From an uncultured Clostridium sp. (GTDB lineage Bacteria; Bacillota; Clostridia; TANB77; CAG-508): 5,906 bases of DNA. Made by a program: the position numbers and the translations under genes. Numbering within the stretch: position 1 is the first letter of the stretch; the number at the start of each line of letters is the position of its first letter. The notes beneath the pieces are model-generated. The model worked only from the letters and a program-made list of their open reading frames with translations. It ran no database searches and had not been told where the DNA came from. Where the stretch lies: contig CAMNND010000066.1 of the NCBI GenBank assembly GCA_946545035.1, positions 1-5,906 on the forward strand. The letters are read 5' to 3'. Shown here one piece after another: positions 1-4,148 of the stretch.

Positions 1-632
1 TTTCCCCAGAAAGTATCCCATTTCATTAAGTGATTTTCTGGTGCTCTAAACCATACAGCAAAATCATTTGGATTTCTTTTATTTGGATCAACATCAATTC
101 TTGCTTCTAAATCTTCTTCTTTAACATCCTTATTTGAAAGAACTCCATATTTATCAAGTTTTGTTGTGTCAAAGTAAATTGTATCTTCCGTCTCATATGT
201 ATATCCATTTGCAATTATTTGTTGAACATACTCTTCCATACATTTAATATGCTGAGTAGCTCTTGCAATTATTTCTGGCATATCAACATTTAATTTCTTT
301 AAATCTTGTAAAAATATATTAGTATAAAAGTCTGCTATTTCAAACGGATCTTTGTTTTCACGTTTAGCAGCCTTCATCATTTTATCTTCACCTTCGTCAC
401 CATCAGAAACTAAGTGACCAACATCTGTAATGTTCATTACATGTTTAAGAGCATATCCATTATATTTCAAAGTTCTACGTAATGAATCCATGAACAAATA
501 TGCTCTTAAGTTTCCAATATGTGGATAATAATAAACTGTTGGACCACAAGAGTACATACAGACTTTACCCTCGTTAATTGGTTTAAATTCTTCTTTTTTC
601 TTTGTCAAAGTATTGTAAAAATTAATCTTCAT
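1..632 (-). CDS. cysS: Cysteinyl-tRNA synthetase, N-terminal 210 residues (C-terminus off the left edge)
   Basis: CysS is a class I aminoacyl-tRNA synthetase that joins cysteine to tRNA-Cys in the cytoplasm using ATP. The fragment begins MKINFYNTL and shows the family landmarks: CMYSCGPTVY at residues 25-34, where Cys29 is the expected first zinc ligand, then the HIGH-type ATP signature as HIGN (38-41), then MNITDVGH (66-73), and NDFAVWFRAP (189-198) leading into WDTFWG. The window ends just before the expected GWHxECSAM zinc-binding stretch, so about half of a usual ~460-residue protein is missing through truncation of the window, not damage. The start is fixed by AGGAGG at 642-647, nine bases upstream of the ATG. 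It has its own promoter (665-693) and lies downstream of mnmA on the same strand. Identification is by remembered family motifs and is very secure. Confidence 0.97.
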   Translation of the reverse strand, partial: MKINFYNTLTKKKEEFKPINEGKVCMYSCGPTVYYYPHIGNLRAYLFMDSLRRTLKYNGYALKHVMNITDVGHLVSDGDEGEDKMMKAAKRENKDPFEIADFYTNIFLQDLKKLNVDMPEIIARATQHIKCMEEYVQQIIANGYTYETEDTIYFDTTKLDKYGVLSNKDVKEEDLEARIDVDPNKRNPNDFAVWFRAPENHLMKWDTFWG

Positions 633-664
633 ACTCTTGTACCTCCTAAAAAAATATTTGTGCT

Positions 665-693
665 ATTATATAATAATTTATGCACATTTTCAA
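665..693 (-). promoter_or_regulatory. Sigma-A-type promoter of cysS
   Basis: On the minus strand TTGAAA (688-693) and TATAAT (665-670) are separated by exactly 17 bases. Transcription should start near 658, giving a leader of only about 26 bases that contains the AGGAGG site. That is too short for a T-box riboswitch, which many Bacillota aminoacyl-tRNA synthetase genes carry. Confidence 0.75.
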
Positions 694-726
694 TAAAATA
701 AAATGTTAAAAATATTTATAATTTAT

Positions 727-755
727 TTGACATTATGTTAACTAAGTAGTATAAT
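727..755 (+). promoter_or_regulatory. Perfect-consensus promoter of a plus-strand small RNA
   Basis: TTGACA (727-732), a 17-base spacer and TATAAT (750-755) match the sigma-A consensus at all 12 positions. It is divergent from the cysS promoter, with the two -35 hexamers 33 bases apart. The expected start is near 762. A promoter this strong facing away from every large gene in the window argues for a dedicated RNA transcript. Confidence 0.8.
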
Positions 756-761
756 ATATAT

Positions 762-990
762 AAGTCAGAACGAAGTGTAGATGTACACTCTCAGGACTTA
801 GTTTACTCTTCTGTAACTATTCCATTACAAGTTTTTTTGGATTTCGGAAAAATCCCTATTGTTTTATTTGAGTTGTAATTGCGTAATAGTAATCTATAAG
901 TAAAGGAGGATTTTAATGGAAGAGGTTATTTAGGAGCCTTAACATTCTTTGTTAGAAAAGTTTGTTAAGGTTCTATTTTTTGCTCTTTTT
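762..990 (+). ncRNA. Candidate structured small RNA (~230 nt) of unrecognised family
   Basis: The unit has a perfect promoter upstream, an intrinsic terminator at 934-991 and extensive predicted base pairing between. Hairpin 1 pairs AAGUC 762-766 with GACUU 795-799 and AGUGUA 774-779 with UACACU 784-789 around a GAUG loop, leaving an AGAACGA/CUCAG internal loop. A second long arm pairs UUUACU 802-807 with AGUAAA 899-904, ACUAUU 816-821 with AAUAGU 885-890, and AUUACAA 824-830 with UUGUAAU 873-879, enclosing a hairpin GGAUUU 839-844 / AAAUCC 850-855. The Shine-Dalgarno GGAGGA (905-910) follows directly; it could instead pair with UCUUCU 807-812, an alternative fold hiding it. I see no T-box, tmRNA, SRP, RNase P or classic 6S signature. 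Pairings were found by eye without energy calculation. Function is unknown. Confidence 0.6.
916..933 (+). CDS. Possible five-residue leader peptide MEEVI
   Basis: ATG GAA GAG GTT ATT TAG is preceded by AAAGGAGG (902-909) with an ideal six-base spacing, one of the strongest Shine-Dalgarno sites in the window. The stop codon ends at 933 and the terminator stem begins at 934, so a ribosome finishing this ORF would physically cover the base of the terminator. That is the geometry of a translation-coupled attenuator, although no plus-strand gene lies downstream. The ORF is too short for protein-level evidence; it may be chance, or the purine-rich site may act purely as RNA. Confidence 0.35.
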   Translation: MEEVI

Positions 991-991
991 T
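934..991 (+). terminator. Intrinsic terminator of the plus-strand small RNA
   Basis: GAGCCTTAACA (934-944) pairs with TGTTAAGGTTC (963-973), an 11-bp stem with one G-U pair. The loop can extend the stem through CTTT 947-950 / AAAG 957-960. A T-rich tract (974-991) follows. On the minus strand the same hairpin is followed by CTCCTAAATAACC, not a U-tract, so it should not terminate mnmA transcripts efficiently. Confidence 0.8.
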
Positions 992-1002
992 CCTCTAAAC
1001 AA

Positions 1003-2055
1003 TTAAATTAATTTTCCCCCACCGACAACAATATCCCCTATGTAGAATACTGCTGATTGTCCTGGTGTTATCGCTCTTTGAGGCTCTTTAAATGTAATCT
1101 TTATTCTATCATTTTCTTGAATTATTGTTGCATTTGCAACATTTGCTGAATATCTTGTTTTAACATCAACTTCTATTTCTTCTTTAATCTCATCAAATAA
1201 AAGCAAGTTAATATCTTCTACATAAGCTTCTGTGGTGTATAATTCTTTTTCCGTTCCAACAATTACCTCATTTTTTTCACTATTGAATCCAATAACAAAT
1301 AATGGCTCTTTATATGAAATCCCAAGGCCTTTTCTTTGGCCTATTGTGTAATTATATAGTCCTGTATGTTTTCCAAGTACTTCACCTTTTGAATTAACGA
1401 TATTCCCTTCTTTTGGTTTTATATCTGAATTATTTTCTAAGAATTTCTTATAGTTACCATCAGGAACAAAACAAATATCTTCGCTATCAGGTTTATTAGC
1501 AACTTTTAAGTTATTTTCTCTTGCTATAGCTCTTATTTGCTCTTTATCCTCAAAGTCAGCAAGTGGAAATAGTACATGCTCAATTAAATCTTTTGGCATA
1601 TTCCAAAGAACATAACTTTGATCTTTCTTTCCAGCATTTGACTTTTTTAAAACCCATCTGCCATATTTTTCACTATATTCAGTTTTAGCATAATGACCTG
1701 TTGCAATATAGTTACATCCAAGCTCTTTTGCCTTTTCATACATAAGACCAAATTTTAAGTATTTATTACATTCTATACATGGATTAGGTGTCTTACAATT
1801 TTTATAGCAGTTAATAAAATCATCAATTACATACTCTTTGAATTGATTCTTGTAATCATATGTAAAATGTGGTATTCCTATTGAATTACATATATTTTTA
1901 GCATCTATGTATGTATTTATATTACAGCAACTTCCAGCATTAAATAATTCCATTGTAGCACCAATAACATCATATCCCGCTTGCTTTAATAATAAAGCTG
2001 ATACAGAGCTATCCACGCCACCACTCATACCTAATAATACTTTCTTATTCTCCAT
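1003..2055 (-). CDS. mnmA: tRNA-uridine 2-sulfurtransferase MnmA
   Basis: MnmA (TrmU) adenylates U34 of tRNA-Lys, -Glu and -Gln and replaces its 2-oxygen with sulfur. The 350-residue product has the PP-loop SGGVDSS (11-17), ATGHYAK (118-124), KKDQSYVLW (143-151) and the C-terminal barrel ending ITPGQSAVFY. The catalytic pair is expected at Cys96 (NPCIECNKYLKF) and Cys195 (DSEDICFVPDG). Length is normal for the family. Additional cysteines lie at CC 43-44, Cys56, Cys83, Cys87 and Cys93. The start overlaps the end of sufU by 11 bases, with only a weak GAAGGGAAAG site, so translational coupling to sufU is likely. Its place directly after sufS-sufU suggests SufS/SufU supplies its sulfur; that is inference, since in Bacillus subtilis a separate desulfurase, YrvO, does this. 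Confidence 0.95.
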   Translation of the reverse strand: MENKKVLLGMSGGVDSSVSALLLKQAGYDVIGATMELFNAGSCCNINTYIDAKNICNSIGIPHFTYDYKNQFKEYVIDDFINCYKNCKTPNPCIECNKYLKFGLMYEKAKELGCNYIATGHYAKTEYSEKYGRWVLKKSNAGKKDQSYVLWNMPKDLIEHVLFPLADFEDKEQIRAIARENNLKVANKPDSEDICFVPDGNYKKFLENNSDIKPKEGNIVNSKGEVLGKHTGLYNYTIGQRKGLGISYKEPLFVIGFNSEKNEVIVGTEKELYTTEAYVEDINLLLFDEIKEEIEVDVKTRYSANVANATIIQENDRIKITFKEPQRAITPGQSAVFYIGDIVVGGGKLI

Positions 2056-2503
2056 CTACTTTCCCTTCTTCTCTTTCATTTAGCATATCTTCTATTGTAT
2101 GCCAAGCTAAAAGAGCACATTTTACCCTTGCAGGCATATGAGATATATTTCTAAAAGCAATAGCATCTTCTAACTTCTTAAGTTCCGCTTCGTCTGTAAT
2201 TTCTCTTTTTATCATACCAATAAATGTACCAATTACTTCTTTTGCTTCTTTTATGGTTTTACCTCTTAATGTGTCGATCATTATTGATGTAGAAGCTTGT
2301 GAAATAGCACATCCATGTCCAACAAAAGCTAAGTCTTCTATAATATCTCCGTCCATCTTAAGCTCTAATTTTATTTCATCTCCACAATTTGGATTATGTC
2401 CCATTTTACAACAATCACAACACTTAAGTTCCCTTTTATTACAAGAGTTCATGCTATGTTCCATAATCAAATCGTTATATAAATCGTTTAATTCGTCTCC
2501 CAT
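2045..2503 (-). CDS. sufU: SufU-type Fe-S assembly / sulfur acceptor protein
   Basis: SufU is a zinc-containing IscU-like protein that takes persulfide sulfur from SufS and passes it on to Fe-S assembly. The 152-residue protein starts MGDELNDLYNDLIMEH and carries the expected ligands: Cys40 in NPNCGDEI with Asp42, Cys65 in GHGCAISQAS, and Cys129 in ARVKCALLAW. The ~20-residue insertion between the Cys65 and Cys129 regions that marks SufU against IscU appears present (about residues 82-122). Unusual is a cysteine cluster before the first ligand, Cys21 and KCCDCCK (Cys28, 29, 31, 32). Its AAGGAGT site (2508-2514) overlaps the sufS stop codon and the gap is 9 bases, so it is co-transcribed and probably co-translated with sufS. 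A family identification of SufU rather than IscU is favoured by the SufS partner. Confidence 0.93.
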   Translation of the reverse strand: MGDELNDLYNDLIMEHSMNSCNKRELKCCDCCKMGHNPNCGDEIKLELKMDGDIIEDLAFVGHGCAISQASTSIMIDTLRGKTIKEAKEVIGTFIGMIKREITDEAELKKLEDAIAFRNISHMPARVKCALLAWHTIEDMLNEREEGKVDGE

Positions 2504-2512
2504 TTTTACTCC

Positions 2513-3736
2513 TTATTTTTGTACATACTTTTTAAACATATCATATGCTTTATTTAGTGCAGCTACTAGCTTATCAACATCTTCCTTAGTATTATAAAAA
2601 TAAAAGCTTGCTCTACATGTTGAATCTAATCCCATAAATCTAAGTAATGGTTGCGCACAGTGATTTCCTGATCTTACGCAAACACCATTAGCATCTAATA
2701 TACTTGCAACATCATGTGGATGTACTCCCTTTATATTAAATGAAATTACTCCTGAATGATTCTCTCTATTTGGTGTTACATATAAGTCCATAAAATCTAG
2801 TTTTGAAAGTTCATCTATAGCATATGAAACAACTTCCTTTTCTAATCTTTGAATAGTATCATATCCAATCTTTTCAATATAATCTATAGCTGCACCAAGA
2901 CCAATAACTCCACCAACATTTTGTGTTCCAGCTTCGAATTTATTTGGTAAAGGTGCAAAAGTTGTATTCTGCTCATACACATATTCTATCATATCTCCAC
3001 CCATTAGGAATGGATTCATTTTATTTAATAATTCTCTTTTACCATAAAGTACGCCAATTCCAAGTGGTGCTAGCATCTTATGTCCTGAGAAGGCAACAAA
3101 ATCTGCATCTAATTCTTGTACATCAATTTTCATATGTTGAATACTTTGTGATACATCTAAAACAACAATAGCACCTTTTTTATGCGCATAATTAATAATC
3201 TTTTTAACGTTGTTTATTGTTCCTAATACATTTGATATATGAACAATACCAACTACTTTTGTTTTATCAGTAATCTTAGATTCAATCTCTTCGTCAGAAA
3301 GCTCATATTCACTATTCATGTACATATATTTTAATTCGGCACCTTTAGTTTTAGTAACGTGTTGCCATGGAACTAAATTAGCATGATGTTCCATTATAGA
3401 AATAACAACTTCATCACCACTATTAACATTTTCCATTCCATATGAATATGCAACTAAATTTAAGCTCTCTGTAGCATTCTTAGAAAAGATTATTTCTTCA
3501 CTGTATCTTGCATTTATAAACTTAGCAACTTTAGCTCTAACATTTTCATATGCCTCAGTAGCTTCGATACTTAAAGAATATGCTCCTCTATGTGGATTTG
3601 CATTATATTTTTTATAATATTCATTTACAGCTTCAATAACTTGTATAGGTTTTTGTGTTGTAGCACCACTATCTAAATATGTTTCCTTTCTATTTTGTAA
3701 TAGTGGAAAGTCCTTCTTTAATTCCTCTGCAGTCAC
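2513..3736 (-). CDS. sufS: Cysteine desulfurase SufS (GTG start)
   Basis: SufS is a PLP-dependent group II cysteine desulfurase that turns cysteine into alanine and a protein-bound persulfide. With the GTG start the product has 407 residues, the usual length. Visible landmarks are LDSGATTQKP (21-30), MEHHANLVPW (115-124), LDVSQS (193-198, Asp and Gln contacting PLP), FSGHK with the PLP lysine at 220, NKFEAGTQN (265-273), and RSGNHCAQP with catalytic Cys360. His341 in HPHD matches the position of the B. subtilis SufS histidine that takes over zinc from SufU (family knowledge, placed by alignment in memory). An upstream in-frame ATG at 3775 would add 13 residues but would place the Shine-Dalgarno inside the gene, so the GTG is preferred. 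It is followed closely by sufU. The gap upstream holds the small-peptide/antisense RNA cassette. Confidence 0.95.
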   Translation of the reverse strand: MTAEELKKDFPLLQNRKETYLDSGATTQKPIQVIEAVNEYYKKYNANPHRGAYSLSIEATEAYENVRAKVAKFINARYSEEIIFSKNATESLNLVAYSYGMENVNSGDEVVISIMEHHANLVPWQHVTKTKGAELKYMYMNSEYELSDEEIESKITDKTKVVGIVHISNVLGTINNVKKIINYAHKKGAIVVLDVSQSIQHMKIDVQELDADFVAFSGHKMLAPLGIGVLYGKRELLNKMNPFLMGGDMIEYVYEQNTTFAPLPNKFEAGTQNVGGVIGLGAAIDYIEKIGYDTIQRLEKEVVSYAIDELSKLDFMDLYVTPNRENHSGVISFNIKGVHPHDVASILDANGVCVRSGNHCAQPLLRFMGLDSTCRASFYFYNTKEDVDKLVAALNKAYDMFKKYVQK

Positions 3737-3743
3737 GTTTATT

Positions 3744-3750
3744 CCTCCTT
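3744..3750 (-). promoter_or_regulatory. Shine-Dalgarno that sets the sufS start
   Basis: AAGGAGG lies seven bases upstream of the GTG at 3734-3736. No comparable site precedes the upstream ATG codons at 3775 and 3757, so the conserved protein beginning (M)TAEELKKDF starts at the GTG. Confidence 0.85.
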
Positions 3751-3768
3751 TTAACATGGATACGAATA

Positions 3769-3796
3769 TTGACAAATCTCTTTCCTATGATATAAT
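3769..3796 (+). promoter_or_regulatory. Promoter of the convergent antisense RNA
   Basis: TTGACA (3769-3774), a 16-base spacer and TATAAT (3791-3796) match both hexamers exactly, and TGA directly before the -10 forms an extended -10 element. The start is expected near 3803. It faces the small hydrophobic ORF and away from sufS, in whose leader it lies. Confidence 0.8.
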
Positions 3797-3803
3797 AATC
3801 ATA
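3786..3803. repeat. Inverted repeat TATGAT-N6-ATCATA over the antisense promoter
   Basis: A perfect 6-bp inverted repeat is centred over the -10 region of the antisense RNA promoter and the possible opposing sufS -10. It could be an operator or simply AT-rich symmetry of two back-to-back -10 elements. I cannot assign a regulator. Confidence 0.35.
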
Positions 3804-3821
3804 AGAAATGAGCATACACAA
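3792..3821 (-). promoter_or_regulatory. Weak possible promoter for sufS
   Basis: TTGTGT (3816-3821), an 18-base spacer and TATTAT (3792-3797) could start a sufS transcript near 3785 with a ~50-base leader. The -10 overlaps, on the other strand, the -10 of the antisense RNA. The match is imperfect; sufS may equally depend on read-through from sufBD. Confidence 0.3.
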
Positions 3822-3836
3822 GATGTGTATGTTGCC
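3801..3836 (+). repeat. Left arm of a ~36-bp imperfect inverted repeat (5' end of antisense RNA)
   Basis: The arm reads ATAAGAAATGAGC, then a variable part, then AGATGTGTATGTTGCC. The reverse complement of 4027-4061 reads ATAAGGAATGAGC, a variable part, and AGATGTGAGTGTTGCC; about 29 of 36 positions agree with one gap. Both arms lie just downstream of a -10 element. Confidence 0.7.
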
Positions 3837-3849
3837 AATGTTTTATTAG

Positions 3850-3871
3850 AAACACCACATCCGAGTGCTAG
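3850..3871 (+). repeat. Direct repeat copy A, in the antisense RNA
   Basis: This 22-base stretch begins AAACACCACATCC and ends CTAG, and matches 3986-4007 at 17 of 22 positions. It forms the 5' arm and loop of the terminator of the antisense RNA. Confidence 0.75.
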
Positions 3872-3891
3872 TCAAATGTGGTGTTTTTATT
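3850..3891. terminator. Shared terminator hairpin of the antisense RNA and peptide gene
   Basis: AAACACCACAT (3850-3860) and ATGTGGTGTTT (3876-3886) form an 11-bp stem with a 15-base loop. On the plus strand it runs into TTTTTATTATTTC, a good U-tract. On the minus strand it is followed by CTAATAAAAC, so termination of the peptide mRNA there is probably weaker. The stem base nearly touches the peptide stop codon (3890-3892). Confidence 0.75.
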
Positions 3892-3985
3892 ATTTCTTGT
3901 TAGCTGATAAACATAGCATTATGCTTATCAAGGCTATGTTTGCGATTATTAATATGTATAATACTATGAATAAAAATATAATCAT
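3890..3985 (-). CDS. 31-residue hydrophobic membrane peptide, candidate type I toxin
   Basis: The ORF starts at an ATG eight bases after GGAGG (3994-3998) and ends TAA. The peptide begins MIIFLFIVLYILII and ends MLCLSANKK. Residues 2-26 form one almost uninterrupted hydrophobic stretch, broken mainly by Asn16, followed by a short tail with two lysines. A single membrane helix with a charged end is the common form of type I toxins that damage the inner membrane. An inverted repeat AAACATAGC 3909-3917 / GCTATGTTT 3933-3941 folds the coding RNA. It has its own possible promoter (4070-4098), sits between sufD and sufS in their direction, and faces a convergent antisense RNA. I do not recognise the sequence as Fst, Ldr, TxpA or a named clostridial toxin. 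Alternatives are a small Suf-associated membrane protein or a chance ORF; the strong ribosome site and antisense RNA argue against chance. Confidence 0.62.
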   Translation of the reverse strand: MIIFLFIVLYILIIANIALISIMLCLSANKK

Positions 3986-4007
3986 AAACACCACCTCCAA
4001 TCTCTAG
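3986..4007 (+). repeat. Direct repeat copy B, over the peptide ribosome binding site
   Basis: It begins AAACACCACCTCC and ends CTAG. Read on the minus strand it is the peptide gene's Shine-Dalgarno and spacer up to the base before the ATG, so pairing with RNA from copy A would hide the ribosome binding site. The ATGTGGTGTTT arm arrangement also lets the peptide mRNA's own 3' end (AAACACCAC) pair with its Shine-Dalgarno. Confidence 0.75.
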
Positions 4008-4018
4008 ATGTAATCTAG
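4004..4018 (-). promoter_or_regulatory. Small hairpin just upstream of the peptide Shine-Dalgarno
   Basis: CTAGAT and ATCTAG form a 6-bp stem around a three-base loop in the 5' leader of the peptide mRNA, six bases before GGAGG. A 5' stem-loop near the ribosome site is a common control element in type I toxin mRNAs, but here the role is inferred. Confidence 0.45.
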
Positions 4019-4026
4019 TTTTTGAA

Positions 4027-4061
4027 GGCAACACTCACATCTGCTTAAGCTCATTCCTTAT
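4027..4061 (-). repeat. Right arm of the inverted repeat (5' end of peptide mRNA)
   Basis: On the minus strand this lies directly after the predicted start of the peptide mRNA, as its partner 3801-3836 does for the antisense RNA. If the peptide mRNA reads past the shared hairpin, its 3' end would be complementary to its own 5' end. Confidence 0.7.
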
Positions 4062-4093
4062 GCCAGAAAAGTATATCTCGTAATCTGGCATAA
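4058..4093. repeat. Perfect 10-bp inverted repeat flanking the peptide -10
   Basis: TTATGCCAGA (4058-4067) and TCTGGCATAA (4084-4093) are separated by 16 bases that contain the TATACT -10. Neither side has a U-tract, so this is not an intrinsic terminator for sufD. It may be an operator, or a processing hairpin in sufBD read-through RNA. Confidence 0.55.
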
Positions 4094-4098
4094 TGCAA
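4070..4098 (-). promoter_or_regulatory. Probable promoter of the peptide mRNA
   Basis: On the minus strand TTGCAT (4093-4098), a 17-base spacer and TATACT (4070-4075) would start transcription near 4063, at the edge of the inverted-repeat arm. The -10 is good and the -35 weak, so expression may be lower than that of the antisense RNA. This is usual for type I pairs, where the RNA antitoxin is in excess. Confidence 0.5.
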
Positions 4099-4148
4099 TA
4101 CATTTGTTCGTTATTTTCATCGACTAATTTCGACATTTACGTTGTGAA

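Larger units (their letters stand above)
3803..3891 (+). ncRNA. Candidate antisense antitoxin RNA (~90 nt)
   Basis: The RNA is framed by a consensus extended -10 promoter and a terminator, and folds into two hairpins. CATACAC (3813-3819) pairs with GTGTATG (3825-3831) around an AAGAT loop. The terminator arms are 3850-3860 and 3876-3886. The 3' half overlaps the end of the minus-strand peptide gene, so transcripts from the two strands are complementary there. In addition 3850-3871 is complementary to the peptide's Shine-Dalgarno region (3986-4007): 17 of 22 Watson-Crick pairs plus two G-U pairs. It could therefore block translation in the manner of RNA II of the par locus. No ORF with a ribosome binding site is seen in it. 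The role as antitoxin is inferred from this architecture. Confidence 0.68.

Noticed and set aside
519..701. Plus-strand ORF opposite the cysS start and promoter
   Set aside because: It lies mostly antisense to conserved CysS codons, includes the cysS promoter and lacks a ribosome site.
934..973. Hairpin as a terminator for mnmA
   Set aside because: On the minus strand it is followed by CTCCTAAATAACC, with no U-tract. The T-run is only on the plus-strand side.
762..990. T-box, 6S RNA, tmRNA, SRP RNA or named riboswitch
   Set aside because: No T-box antiterminator motif, no 6S-type single long bubble helix closed by its ends, no tRNA-like end and no SRP tetraloop motif. I could not support any named family by eye.
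2253..3171. Plus-strand ORFs at 2253-2597 and 2923-3171
   Set aside because: Both are antisense to well-conserved sufU/sufS codons with no ribosome sites; they are shadows.
3890..3985. Assigning the peptide to the Fst/Ldr toxin family
   Set aside because: The gene layout is par-like, but the residues do not match the Fst pattern I know (acidic, Asp/Glu-rich tail); this tail is Ser-Ala-Asn-Lys-Lys.
3756..4007. Plus-strand 83-codon ORF across the sufD-sufS gap
   Set aside because: No Shine-Dalgarno precedes its ATG. It contains the antisense RNA promoter, runs through the terminator hairpin and has no family resemblance. It is the opposite-strand shadow of the cassette.
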